Origin: JAGFIY01 sp964499285
Lineage (GTDB): Bacteria; Bacteroidota; Ignavibacteria; Ignavibacteriales; Melioribacteraceae
Reading direction: 5' to 3'
Assembly (NCBI GenBank): GCA_964499285.1
Contig: CAZCLA010000068.1
Coordinates: 1 to 8,136 of the forward strand
DNA: 8,136 bases
Below are positions 1 to 7,235 of this stretch, in pieces. Position 1 is the first letter of the stretch, and the number at the start of each line of letters is the position of its first letter. Under the pieces are notes generated by a model. The model saw only the letters and a program-made list of their open reading frames with translations, did no database searches and was not told the origin of the DNA. The position numbers were made by a program, and so were the translations under genes.

Positions 1-53
1 GGACAAGCTTTTACAGAAAGCCGAAAAATGATTTTGATGAAGTAAAATTATAG
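1..53 (+). other. Left-edge fragment, possible 3' end of a convergent gene
   Basis: All three plus-strand frames are open from the window edge and stop at 29-31 (TGA), 43-45 (TAA) and 51-53 (TAG), so the true frame cannot be chosen. The third frame gives TSFYRKPKNDFDEVKL, a plausible charged C-terminus that ends right at the stem-loop at 52-80, as expected if a rightward gene converges on the leftward mdh. There is no minus-strand ATG here, so a leftward gene does not begin in this stretch. The fragment is too short to assign any family. Confidence 0.2.
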
Positions 54-80
54 CAGGGAAAGGTTTTGCCTTTCCCTGCT
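52..80 (-). terminator. Stem-loop terminator downstream of mdh
   Basis: AGCAGGGAAAGG (52-63) and CCTTTCCCTGCT (69-80) form a perfect 12-bp stem around a 5-base loop. It lies 41 bases past the mdh stop. Read leftwards, the stem is followed by a short U-rich run (TAATTTTAC), which fits intrinsic termination of the mdh transcript. The plus-strand side is followed by A-rich rather than T-rich sequence, so termination of a rightward gene is less likely, although the hairpin could act in both directions. Confidence 0.75.
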
Positions 81-121
81 GAATAGAAATAAAAAGTGTT
101 GTAAACTAAAGCAACGAAAAA

Positions 122-1087
122 TTAGAATCCCAATCTTTCCATATCTGCAACAAGATTTTTAACTGCCGAAATCGATTTATCCATTGCAGCTTGTTCTTCT
201 TCGTTTAAACTTAGTTCAATAATCTTCTCTACACCATTTTCGCCGAGCACTGCCGGCACTCCCACATAGTAACCGTCAACACCGAATTCACCTTTTAGAT
301 AAGCGCAGGTCGGCAGCAGTCTATTTTCTCCCTTAACTATTGCTTCAGCCATAGCGATTGCAGAGGAAGCAGGGGAGTAAAATGCCGAGCCGGTCTTCAA
401 TAGTTTTACTACTTCGCCGCCTGCCATTTTTGTCCGCTCAACCATTGCGTCCATAATTTCTTTGGCTTTTGCAGCATCGCCGTATTTTCTTTCCAGCATT
501 TCCATTACAGGGATTCCGTTAACGTTTGCATATCTGACGAGCGGAACCATAGTATCACCATGACCACCGAGAACCATTGCGTTAATATCCTTTACGGAAA
601 GGCCCAATTCCCATGCAATAAAAGTAGAGAATCTTGAGGAATCAAGAACACCGGCTTGTCCAATAACTTTTGCATGATCGAATCCGCTTACTTTTTGGAA
701 CAATGTAACCATCGCATCGAGAGGATTTGAAATAATTATTACTATAGCATTTGGTGCGTTGTCTCTAACTCCTTCTGCAACCGCTTTCATAATCTTAGCA
801 TTAGTTGTAAGGAGATCATCTCTGCTCATCCCGGGTTTTCTCGGCAATCCTGCGGTAACAATAACTAAATCGGAACCTGCAATGTCTTTGTAGTCATTTG
901 TTCCTTGAAGTTTAATATCAAATCCATCGACTCGTGATGCTTCAGCGATATCCAAGGTTTTGCCTTGGGGCATATCTTCAATAATATCAAATAATACAAC
1001 ATCGCCTAATTCTTTCTGTGCTATTAATTGCGCTAGCACACCTCCGATCTGTCCTCCGCCGATAAGTGCAATTTTTTTCCTAGCCAT
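122..1087 (-). CDS. mdh: Malate dehydrogenase, NAD-dependent, LDH-like type
   Basis: A 321-residue cytosolic enzyme that interconverts malate and oxaloacetate with NAD(H), a TCA cycle step. The N-terminal Rossmann fold shows GGGQIG (residues 10-15) and an acidic residue, D34, at the end of the second strand that binds the NAD ribose. The mobile loop TAGLPRKPGMSR carries R83 and R89; Arg rather than Gln at R83 marks malate over lactate specificity. SNP (N121), VLDSSR (D149, R152) and GGHGD (catalytic H176) complete the active site. Length is normal for the family. By eye it resembles the alphaproteobacterial-style form more than the Chlorobium form I recall. The ATG start is fixed by AGGAGG (1092-1097 on the plus strand) four bases upstream. 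It is the last gene of the leftward group, 69 bases after the RsbW-like gene. That gap holds a loose promoter-like pair (TTGCAA and TATAGT, 19 apart), so it may also have its own promoter. Confidence 0.96.
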   Translation of the reverse strand: MARKKIALIGGGQIGGVLAQLIAQKELGDVVLFDIIEDMPQGKTLDIAEASRVDGFDIKLQGTNDYKDIAGSDLVIVTAGLPRKPGMSRDDLLTTNAKIMKAVAEGVRDNAPNAIVIIISNPLDAMVTLFQKVSGFDHAKVIGQAGVLDSSRFSTFIAWELGLSVKDINAMVLGGHGDTMVPLVRYANVNGIPVMEMLERKYGDAAKAKEIMDAMVERTKMAGGEVVKLLKTGSAFYSPASSAIAMAEAIVKGENRLLPTCAYLKGEFGVDGYYVGVPAVLGENGVEKIIELSLNEEEQAAMDKSISAVKNLVADMERLGF

Positions 1088-1156
1088 ATTTCCTCCTAGT
1101 ATTCGTTTAAAACTATAATTAATGATAATTGAGTTCTTGCAACATTTATTAAGCAG

Positions 1157-1570
1157 TTAATTGAGATTCAGTTCAAGTATGGCTTCGGTTCCGCTGTCGG
1201 TAAATTTATAAGTTAATTTATCCAGAAAATTATTCATTATATGAATACCTCTGCCGCTGTCTTTTAAAATATTTTCCGGGATCGTGGGATCCGGCACTTT
1301 CGAAGGATCAAAGCCTTTTCCTTCGTCTTTTATCCTGATAATCACTTTTTCGTCGTCAACTTCCATCAGAATAAAGACTTTTTTATTCTTATCGTTCTTA
1401 TTTCCGTGAAGAATTGCGTTCGAGGCTGCCTCGGCAACTGAAAGCACTACTGCATTTATTTGTTCATCATCCATGTTCTGCTCTTTTAAAAGAGCTTGAA
1501 TGAAATCTTCAATCTCCGGCAGAAGATCCGGATCACTGATGATTGTTCTTGTGAATACTTTTCTGCTCAA
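1157..1570 (-). CDS. RsbW/SpoIIAB-like ATP-binding protein (anti-sigma kinase type)
   Basis: A 137-residue single-domain GHKL ATPase of the HATPase_c_2 class. The N box is VAEAASNAILHG (E47, N51), the G1 box is DEGKGFDP (residues 82-89), the G2 box is GRGIHIMNNFLD (106-117), and a closing GTEAILEL follows at 127-134. In characterised relatives such proteins bind a sigma factor or phosphorylate a Ser/Thr anti-anti-sigma (STAS) partner; no sigma or STAS gene is in this window, so the partner is unknown. Length is typical of the family. The start is a TTG (1568-1570 on the plus strand) with no clear Shine-Dalgarno sequence; the frame is open upstream to a stop near 1619-1621 but contains no ATG. 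A four-codon ATG-to-TGA mini-ORF (1567-1581) overlaps the TTG, which could couple initiation. It sits 80 bases after the barrel gene and 69 before mdh. The family call is firm; the exact role and start are less so. Confidence 0.85.
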   Translation of the reverse strand: MSRKVFTRTIISDPDLLPEIEDFIQALLKEQNMDDEQINAVVLSVAEAASNAILHGNKNDKNKKVFILMEVDDEKVIIRIKDEGKGFDPSKVPDPTIPENILKDSGRGIHIMNNFLDKLTYKFTDSGTEAILELNLN

Positions 1571-1643
1571 AGGCTGTCCATTATTATTATTGGAAACAAA
1601 AACGGATAAAAAATATAATTACCTTTAATGTAATTCAAGTGTA

Positions 1644-1670
1644 AAGTGAATTAGATGTGCCAATTCACTT
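1644..1670 (-). repeat. Inverted repeat spanning the barrel gene's stop codon
   Basis: AAGTGAATT (1644-1652) and AATTCACTT (1662-1670) form a perfect 9-bp inverted repeat with a 9-base spacer, overlapping the TAA stop of the barrel gene. A competing partner, AATTCA at 1632-1637, can also pair with TGAATT (1647-1652). The stem is AT-rich and no U-tract follows in the leftward direction. It could be a weak terminator, an mRNA stability element or chance; I see no way to decide from sequence. Confidence 0.3.
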
Positions 1671-3555
1671 CGAGATTCATATTTGCTCTTTCTCTCTTTA
1701 GGTTCGATTCATCTTCGATAAATTCATAATAACCGGAAAGATTAACAAATAGAGAATCATTATAAATAATTTTAACTTCCACAATTGGTCCCACACTTTT
1801 ATACCTGCTCACAAGATATTTGATGTTGCTTTCATCAAAATTAAATGTGGATAAAGTGAAATATCGTAAACCAACACTCAAATTCAAAAAATTCCACCAA
1901 TATTTCAGTTTTGGTTCGAGATAAATTTCTTCTAAAAATCTGGCTGGTTTGCCGCTGAATTCATCCCAGTTAAAGTCACCCTGCTCGCTTAGTTTTATGT
2001 AACCGATTACCTCGGCAGCGGTTCTTTGAGTTAATTTTATAACCGATGAATCCTTAAAAGCATACTGGCGGAATGAAAAACTGTTAAGAGTAGGGATCAG
2101 TTTTTCGAAATCGTAGGTTGTGTAGTTCGCTGAAACTTCAGCCGAATTTGCTGACGTGAAATTTTTTCCTGCATAACGACCGCCTGCCGAAAGTTTTATT
2201 GCTCTGTTCTTATTGTTGTTTGAACTTCTTTCCGAAAAGAGATATGAAATTTGGTTTAGGCTTCCTTCAAGATTTGCATAAAGATTAAAAAATGGATTTA
2301 ACTGCTTATTATATGCAATTCTTGCTATCGAGAGGAGTTCGTCACGATCATCATAGTTTTCTTCGCTGGGTGTGTCGTATTTCAGCTTTCTGTGGAAAGC
2401 GCTTATCTGAACAATGTCTGTGCCCGAAAGGTAAAATTCTCCGGTGTATGATATTGTTATCAGCTGCGAGCGATTTGTCTTTTGATTTTCAATTCGCTTT
2501 TTCTCTTCGAAGATAATTCTGTTTGTATTGGGAATATCCTTAGCAATATGGTTTTCTTCGCGCTCGGTTAAATTCAACTTGAATAGATTGTTCGTCCAAG
2601 AGTTTCCGTATGCAGCCATTCCGCCGAAATCCAACTTAAGTTCCTCAATCCTTGTATCGAATGAAGAAGTTGTGATGTTTGTAAGTCTTACGTACCTGGT
2701 TTCGCGGTCTATATCCCTTCGGCTCACTTTTCCATCTAACGCAAACGACCAATTTGACTGCGGTGAGTCGAACATCATTCTATCGCCGATTGCATAGTTT
2801 CTTTCGGTTCTGCTTTGAATATTGTTTTCAACCTTAAAGTCTTCAAAAACTCCCGGTTCGGCAGCAAAGTAAAAATCTTTCCTCTTCTCTGAAAACTCGC
2901 CGGTTATTATGTTCGTAAAGTAATTTTCAAAAAGATTTTTATTGTTAAAACTTAAGATCCTTATAGTGTTTTTCCTTGGTGAAATGTCCTCGTTCTGAAA
3001 AATAAATGATGAAGATAAATTAAAAGAGCCGGACTTGAAGTTACTTAAACTTCCTTCGATGCCATACAAAACTCCCGTATCTTCCTCATTTACCTGTGTG
3101 TTTTTCGAATAACCCGCGTATGAATTAATATCCAAGTTGTTAATCGGGATAAATCTAAAATAAGCTAATGAGTTAAACACAGAAGCTTGATTGAATGCCA
3201 ACTGTCTGTCATCGGAATATGAAATATTTCTAATTAAAACTCCGGAATAAAGATTTTTGCCGAATCTATAAGCGGCAGACCAATTTAAGTTTTGTTCGTC
3301 TTTAATATTTTTTGCGGCTGATGAAATGATTGTCGAATTAAACTTATAATCGATCCAAGTTTCCCAATCAGTTTGAGAATATCTGTAACTAACGTTTGAA
3401 TTTAATATCGAAGTGTTTAACAGCTTATCGAAACGTGATGAAAGAAGATTTTTTTTATGAGGGAAAAGGTAATTAAGGGAATCGGAGGATGTCTGCGCAA
3501 ACAAGCAGCCCCCGGTCAAAAAGATGAAAAATATTATTCCGATTAGTTTTTTCAA
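1651..3555 (-). CDS. Exported beta-barrel-like protein of unknown function
   Basis: A 634-residue protein I do not recognise as a named family. The N-terminus (MKKLIGIIFFIFLTGGCLFAQ) is a signal peptide with probable signal peptidase I cleavage after A20. C17 lies in TGGC, which lacks the usual Leu at -3, so lipoprotein processing is unlikely. The rest is almost entirely amphipathic strands with alternating polar and hydrophobic residues and many Tyr, Phe and Trp (for example SNVSYRYSQTDWETWIDYKF near residue 53), separated by charged Asn/Asp/Glu-rich turns. It ends in a strand NMNLEVNWHI. This pattern fits an outer-membrane beta-barrel. No plug or TonB-box motif was seen. The start is TTG (3553-3555 on the plus strand) without a clear Shine-Dalgarno sequence; it is chosen because it directly precedes the signal peptide and the next in-frame ATG is far downstream. 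It lies 21 bases after the nuclease-like gene, in the same frame, probably co-transcribed. Confidence 0.82.
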   Translation of the reverse strand: MKKLIGIIFFIFLTGGCLFAQTSSDSLNYLFPHKKNLLSSRFDKLLNTSILNSNVSYRYSQTDWETWIDYKFNSTIISSAAKNIKDEQNLNWSAAYRFGKNLYSGVLIRNISYSDDRQLAFNQASVFNSLAYFRFIPINNLDINSYAGYSKNTQVNEEDTGVLYGIEGSLSNFKSGSFNLSSSFIFQNEDISPRKNTIRILSFNNKNLFENYFTNIITGEFSEKRKDFYFAAEPGVFEDFKVENNIQSRTERNYAIGDRMMFDSPQSNWSFALDGKVSRRDIDRETRYVRLTNITTSSFDTRIEELKLDFGGMAAYGNSWTNNLFKLNLTEREENHIAKDIPNTNRIIFEEKKRIENQKTNRSQLITISYTGEFYLSGTDIVQISAFHRKLKYDTPSEENYDDRDELLSIARIAYNKQLNPFFNLYANLEGSLNQISYLFSERSSNNNKNRAIKLSAGGRYAGKNFTSANSAEVSANYTTYDFEKLIPTLNSFSFRQYAFKDSSVIKLTQRTAAEVIGYIKLSEQGDFNWDEFSGKPARFLEEIYLEPKLKYWWNFLNLSVGLRYFTLSTFNFDESNIKYLVSRYKSVGPIVEVKIIYNDSLFVNLSGYYEFIEDESNLKRERANMNLEVNWHI

Positions 3556-3576
3556 GCGGCTGATTTTTGATTTATC

Positions 3577-4974
3577 CTATATTTCAAATATATCGCCCGG
3601 GCTTGGGATTTCCACCGACTGGAAATTCTTCTCAAGAAGTTTTCTTCTAAATTCTGTCTGTTGGTCTTCTTCGCCGTGCACGAGAAAAATTTTCTGCATT
3701 CTGCTTTTATCAAATTGATCGCAATAGTCAATCAATTCGTTTGCATCAGCATGCGCACTGAATGATTCCATCACAACAACTTCTGCGTTAAGAGCATGTT
3801 CCTCCCCGAAAATTTTTACGATTGGATCTTTCTCTATGATTCTTCTTCCCAAGGTATGCTGTGCGGAATATCCAACCATCAGGACAATGTTCTTCGGGTC
3901 TTCAATATTATTTCTGAGATGATGCAGAATTCTTCCGGCTTCGCACATGCCCGAACTCGATATTATGATGTGTGGTTCTTCAAGTGAATTAAGCGCCTTG
4001 GAATCCTCGACATCTGTTATATAAATCAATTGGTTGAAACCGAAAGGATCTTTGTTGGATATGAGATATTCTGCTGTTTCGTTATCGAAACATTCCGGGT
4101 GCACTTTAAATACTTCAGTGGCGTTAACCGAAAGCGGACTATCAACATAAACAGGAATTCTCGGTGCAAGTTTATCGTTGAAGATATTATTCAGTGCGAA
4201 AACCAGTTCTTGAGTTCTGCCGACACTGAATGCAGGAATAATTATTTTCCCTTTTCTCTGTACCGCCCGTTTTATTACTTCCGCCAGTTTCGGTTCTGAA
4301 CTTTTGGGAGTTTCGTGAACCCTAGCGCCGTAGGTACTTTCGCATATCAAGAAATCAACGTCGGGAATTTTTTCGGGGTCTTTAAGTATTGGAAGATTAG
4401 GTCTGCCGAGATCACCGCTGAAGCCGAGATAAAAAACATTTCCGTTTTCATTTATTTTTATGTGAGTGACCGCAGAGCCGAGTATGTGTCCAGCATCCAC
4501 GAAAGATATTTTTATTCCAGGCGATATTTCTACGACATGATGATAATTAATTCCAACAAAATGTTTCAGGGCTTTTCGGGCATCATCCATTGTGTAAAGA
4601 GGTTCAAAAAGATTCTTTTTCTGTTTAGACCTTCTTTTATTCACCCATTCTACGTCTTTTTCTTGAATATGCGCACTGTCGCGCAGCATAATCGAAGCTA
4701 AATCTCTTGTTGCAAAAGTGCAGTAAATATTTCCTTCGAATCCATGTTTAACCAAGGTAGGAATATTTCCCGAATGATCGATATGAGCATGGGATAAAAT
4801 AAGGAAATCAATTTCGGATGGATCGAAGTGTTCAAACGATCTGTTCAGTTCGAAAGCTTCCTTTCGTTTGCCTTGATAAAGTCCGCAGTCAAGTAGGAAT
4901 TTTATTCCGTTACATTCTATCAGATGCATTGAGCCGGTTACTGTTTTTGCTGCTCCTATAAATTGAATTTTCAT
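3577..4974 (-). CDS. MBL-fold beta-CASP RNA nuclease-like protein
   Basis: A 465-residue metallo-beta-lactamase-fold protein of the beta-CASP group (CPSF73/Ysh1-like, COG1236 type), whose known members cut or trim RNA in the cytoplasm. Zinc-site motifs are all present: D29 (LLDCG), HAHIDH at 62-67, H163 (AGHILGSA) and D188 (SGDLG). The beta-CASP motifs follow: A, E212 (CESTYG); B, H408 (SFSAHAD); and C, H434 (LVHGE). The RNA-specificity region includes SSSGMCEAGRILHHL (339-353) and GYSAQHTLGRR (368-378). Length and motif completeness argue for an active enzyme. No KH domain or other extra RNA-binding domain is fused. ATG start with GAGG seven bases upstream. It follows the AI-2E-family gene by 28 bases and precedes the barrel gene by 21, suggesting one transcript. 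The exact RNA substrate, and endo- versus exonuclease activity, cannot be read from sequence. Confidence 0.93.
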   Translation of the reverse strand: MKIQFIGAAKTVTGSMHLIECNGIKFLLDCGLYQGKRKEAFELNRSFEHFDPSEIDFLILSHAHIDHSGNIPTLVKHGFEGNIYCTFATRDLASIMLRDSAHIQEKDVEWVNKRRSKQKKNLFEPLYTMDDARKALKHFVGINYHHVVEISPGIKISFVDAGHILGSAVTHIKINENGNVFYLGFSGDLGRPNLPILKDPEKIPDVDFLICESTYGARVHETPKSSEPKLAEVIKRAVQRKGKIIIPAFSVGRTQELVFALNNIFNDKLAPRIPVYVDSPLSVNATEVFKVHPECFDNETAEYLISNKDPFGFNQLIYITDVEDSKALNSLEEPHIIISSSGMCEAGRILHHLRNNIEDPKNIVLMVGYSAQHTLGRRIIEKDPIVKIFGEEHALNAEVVVMESFSAHADANELIDYCDQFDKSRMQKIFLVHGEEDQQTEFRRKLLEKNFQSVEIPSPGDIFEI

Positions 4975-5002
4975 TGAAAAGCCTCAGTAAGGAAAAAGAA
5001 AA

Positions 5003-6067
5003 TTAAACATGAGTTTTGATGATTTTATACTTCTTGATGCCTAAATAAATTTCTCGTGTTGCTGTTTTTACAATTGTTGCCGTTGGAACCGCAAGCAGCA
5101 TTCCCAATACACCCATAATTTTACTGCCGACCAAAATCAATATTATTATCATTAGCGGATGGATGTCGGTACTTTTTGAGAAAACATTTGGCTGGATCAA
5201 TCCGTTGTCAATCGTATAAACTAAGGTGAACATTATTACGATTCCCGGAAGCATCGATAAATCACCGAACTGAATAAGCGAGATTATTATTGCCGGTAAA
5301 CCGCCGACGATTGGACCGAAGTAAGGGATTAAATGACCAACTCCTGCAATCACACCGATACTGATGGCATTCTTAATACCAAGTATTGACAATCCGATTG
5401 CACTTAACGCGCCGACAACGAAGGCATCAAAAAGCCAGCCGCGCACAAATCTTCCCAACTGCACTCTAATTTTGTAAATAACCAAATAAGTCATCTCAAA
5501 ATATCGGTTCGGCATCACGTTCACTATTCCCTTTATGATTTTGTTGCTGTCCTTAAGCATGAAAAAAGTCATAAAAGGAACAATCACAGAAATGGCAAGT
5601 ACTGAAAAAATGCTTGATACTATGTTGCTTATGTTGTCAACAGAACTGAAAATTAAATCTGAGAAGGTTTCAGAAAGTCGGGAAGCAAGATTGCTGGAAT
5701 CGATAATGGGGATTGAATTTTGAATAATTTCCTGAACATCAACAAAAACTTGATTGACATTTTCCTTCGATAACAATTCTCCGAGCGCATTCAACTGACC
5801 TATGATTTTAGGGATGAAAACATATAGCCCAATAAATATCACGAAACCGCTCAGTAGGAAAACAATTATCACCGATGTTAATCTCTGTGTACCTCGCGAT
5901 TCGATCAGTCTAACCAGCGGATTGAAAATCAAGGACACTAAAACCGAGAAAGCTATCATTATCAGAATATCGACAATGAGATAAGAAATGTACAATAAGA
6001 TTATAATTCCTATTATACCAAAAAATATTTTTAAGGATTTTGAGAATATTTGTTCGCTGATCGCCAT
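5003..6067 (-). CDS. AI-2E/PerM-family membrane transporter
   Basis: A 354-residue polytopic inner-membrane protein. Hydrophobic segments lie near residues 14-50 (probably two passes), 63-85, 145-170, 210-230, 234-262, 270-292 and 303-330, with a soluble, amphipathic stretch at about 86-144 between the N- and C-terminal groups. This is the usual layout of the AI-2E family. Family-typical motifs include GHLIPYFGPIVGGLPA (244-259), the IHPL segment (302-305) and GSKIMGVLGMLLAVP (314-328). Members have been linked to autoinducer-2 export, Na+/H+ antiport or unknown cargo, so the family name should not be read as evidence of quorum sensing. ATG start, no clear Shine-Dalgarno sequence. It is the first gene of the leftward group and faces the divergent spacer shared with pta. 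Confidence 0.92.
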   Translation of the reverse strand: MAISEQIFSKSLKIFFGIIGIIILLYISYLIVDILIMIAFSVLVSLIFNPLVRLIESRGTQRLTSVIIVFLLSGFVIFIGLYVFIPKIIGQLNALGELLSKENVNQVFVDVQEIIQNSIPIIDSSNLASRLSETFSDLIFSSVDNISNIVSSIFSVLAISVIVPFMTFFMLKDSNKIIKGIVNVMPNRYFEMTYLVIYKIRVQLGRFVRGWLFDAFVVGALSAIGLSILGIKNAISIGVIAGVGHLIPYFGPIVGGLPAIIISLIQFGDLSMLPGIVIMFTLVYTIDNGLIQPNVFSKSTDIHPLMIIILILVGSKIMGVLGMLLAVPTATIVKTATREIYLGIKKYKIIKTHV

Positions 6068-6224
6068 TAAAATAGATACTAACTAATAGTTAAGCACATT
6101 TGAAATTAAAATAGCAAAAAAAAATCAAACTATTTGTTCAAAAATTGAATTACCTAATTACGTTATGAAATCGGAATTTGTATATATTTATAAACCAAAT
6201 TATGAATAAAAATGGAATTACATT
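6068..6224. promoter_or_regulatory. Divergent intergenic region between AI-2E-family gene and pta
   Basis: This very AT-rich 157-base spacer must hold promoters for both directions, but no convincing pair of promoter hexamers could be placed. Two symmetric sites stand out. TAACTAATAGTTA (6080-6092) is a perfect odd palindrome 12 bases upstream of the leftward start. AATTTG (6175-6180) and CAAATT (6196-6201) flank a TATA-rich core about 24 bases before pta, containing TATATT (6183-6188), a possible -10-like element for pta. These may be operators or chance in AT-rich DNA. Confidence 0.4.
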
Positions 6225-7205
6225 ATGGCAGAATTAGAATTATTGAACGAAATCAAGAAGAAGGCTTCCGAAAGAAAAAAGACAATTGTACTTCCGGAAT
6301 CGCACGATGAGAGAGTGTTGAAAGCCGCAGAAGTTTTGCAAGAACAAAATATTGCAAGTGTGATAACATTAGGAAACGAAGAGCAGATTAGAAAAAGTGC
6401 TGAAAAACTTTCTGTAAATTTGAAAGGTGTTAGAATCATTGATCCGGAAAAATCTGATATACTTAGTGATTTTTCAAACGTATTTTTTAATCTTAGGAAG
6501 AGTAAGGGAATAACGATTGAACAAGCCCGCGAAACCATGAAACGCGATTTGTTCTTCGGTGCGATGATGGTGCGTGAAAATATGGCTGATGGATTTGTCG
6601 CCGGCTCTACCGCTTCAACAGCCGATGTTTTGAGAGCCGCAATACAGTGTGTTGGTATGCCCGAAGGTATTTCGATTGTGTCGAGTTTCTTCTTAATGAT
6701 TTTCCCGGAGAAGACTTACAGCTTTGCGGATTGCGCGGTTGTGCCCAATCCCGATGCTGACCAACTTGCCGATATTGCGATCTCAACCGCAGAAAATCAT
6801 CAAAAGTTAACTGGCGAAGAACCATACGTTGCAATGCTTTCATTCTCAACCAAAGGCAGCGCTAAACACGAATTAGTCGATAAAGTTTTGGAAGCTCTTA
6901 GAATTGTAAAAGAGAAAAAACCTAATTTAAAAATTGACGGCGAACTTCAATTTGATGCGGCTGTAATAGATTCAATAGGAAAGAAGAAAGCTCCGGGCAG
7001 CGATGTTGCGGGCAGAGCAAATGTTCTTATTTTCCCGGATCTGCAAGCAGGGAACATAAGCTACAAAATTGCTCAGCGTCTTGGCGGTGCCGAAGCTGTA
7101 GGTCCTGTTGTTCAAGGATTGAAGAAACCTCTCTTCGATCTAAGCCGCGGCTGCAGTGTTGATGATATAGTTAATACATCGGCAATTGCTGTTTTAATGT
7201 CATAA
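6225..7205 (+). CDS. pta: Phosphate acetyltransferase
   Basis: A 326-residue cytosolic enzyme of the short PTA type that interconverts acetyl-CoA and phosphate with acetyl phosphate and CoA, the partner step of acetate kinase (ackA is not in this window). Family motifs run the full length: TIVLPESHDERVLKAAE (20-36), DGFVAGSTASTADVLRA (122-138), CAVVPNPDADQLADIA (170-185), LSFSTKGSAKHE (205-216), APGSDVAGRANVLIFPDL (256-273) and PVVQGLKKPLFDLSRGCS (294-311). S307, R308 and D314 match S309, R310 and D316 of the Methanosarcina enzyme, with a constant offset of two. There is no N-terminal DRTGG or regulatory domain as in the long enterobacterial form. The ATG start has no evident Shine-Dalgarno sequence; nearby upstream ATGs at 6202 and 6212 are out of frame. 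It leads a two-gene rightward unit with the peroxidase 30 bases downstream. Pta is preferred over phosphate butyryltransferase because of length and the LSRGCS segment. Confidence 0.95.
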   Translation: MAELELLNEIKKKASERKKTIVLPESHDERVLKAAEVLQEQNIASVITLGNEEQIRKSAEKLSVNLKGVRIIDPEKSDILSDFSNVFFNLRKSKGITIEQARETMKRDLFFGAMMVRENMADGFVAGSTASTADVLRAAIQCVGMPEGISIVSSFFLMIFPEKTYSFADCAVVPNPDADQLADIAISTAENHQKLTGEEPYVAMLSFSTKGSAKHELVDKVLEALRIVKEKKPNLKIDGELQFDAAVIDSIGKKKAPGSDVAGRANVLIFPDLQAGNISYKIAQRLGGAEAVGPVVQGLKKPLFDLSRGCSVDDIVNTSAIAVLMS

Positions 7206-7235
7206 GAAATATTAAGTATAGAAAGGAGAAATTAA

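Noticed and set aside
3490..3510. Lipoprotein signal in the barrel protein (TGGC ending at C17)
   Set aside because: The -3 residue is Thr rather than Leu/Val/Ile, and a good signal peptidase I site follows at FA|Q, so lipidation is unlikely.
3553..3579. Stop-codon readthrough fusing the nuclease to the barrel protein
   Set aside because: The genes share a frame, but the barrel protein has its own signal peptide immediately after the TTG, which would be pointless as an internal segment of a cytosolic enzyme.
2292..4701. Several plus-strand open frames of 60-130 codons across the barrel and nuclease genes
   Set aside because: All are antisense to genes with strong domain or signal peptide evidence, and none shows family motifs or a convincing ribosome binding site.
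5003..6067. Reading the AI-2E-family gene as evidence of quorum sensing
   Set aside because: The family covers transporters of different or unknown cargo, and no luxS or other signalling gene is in the window.
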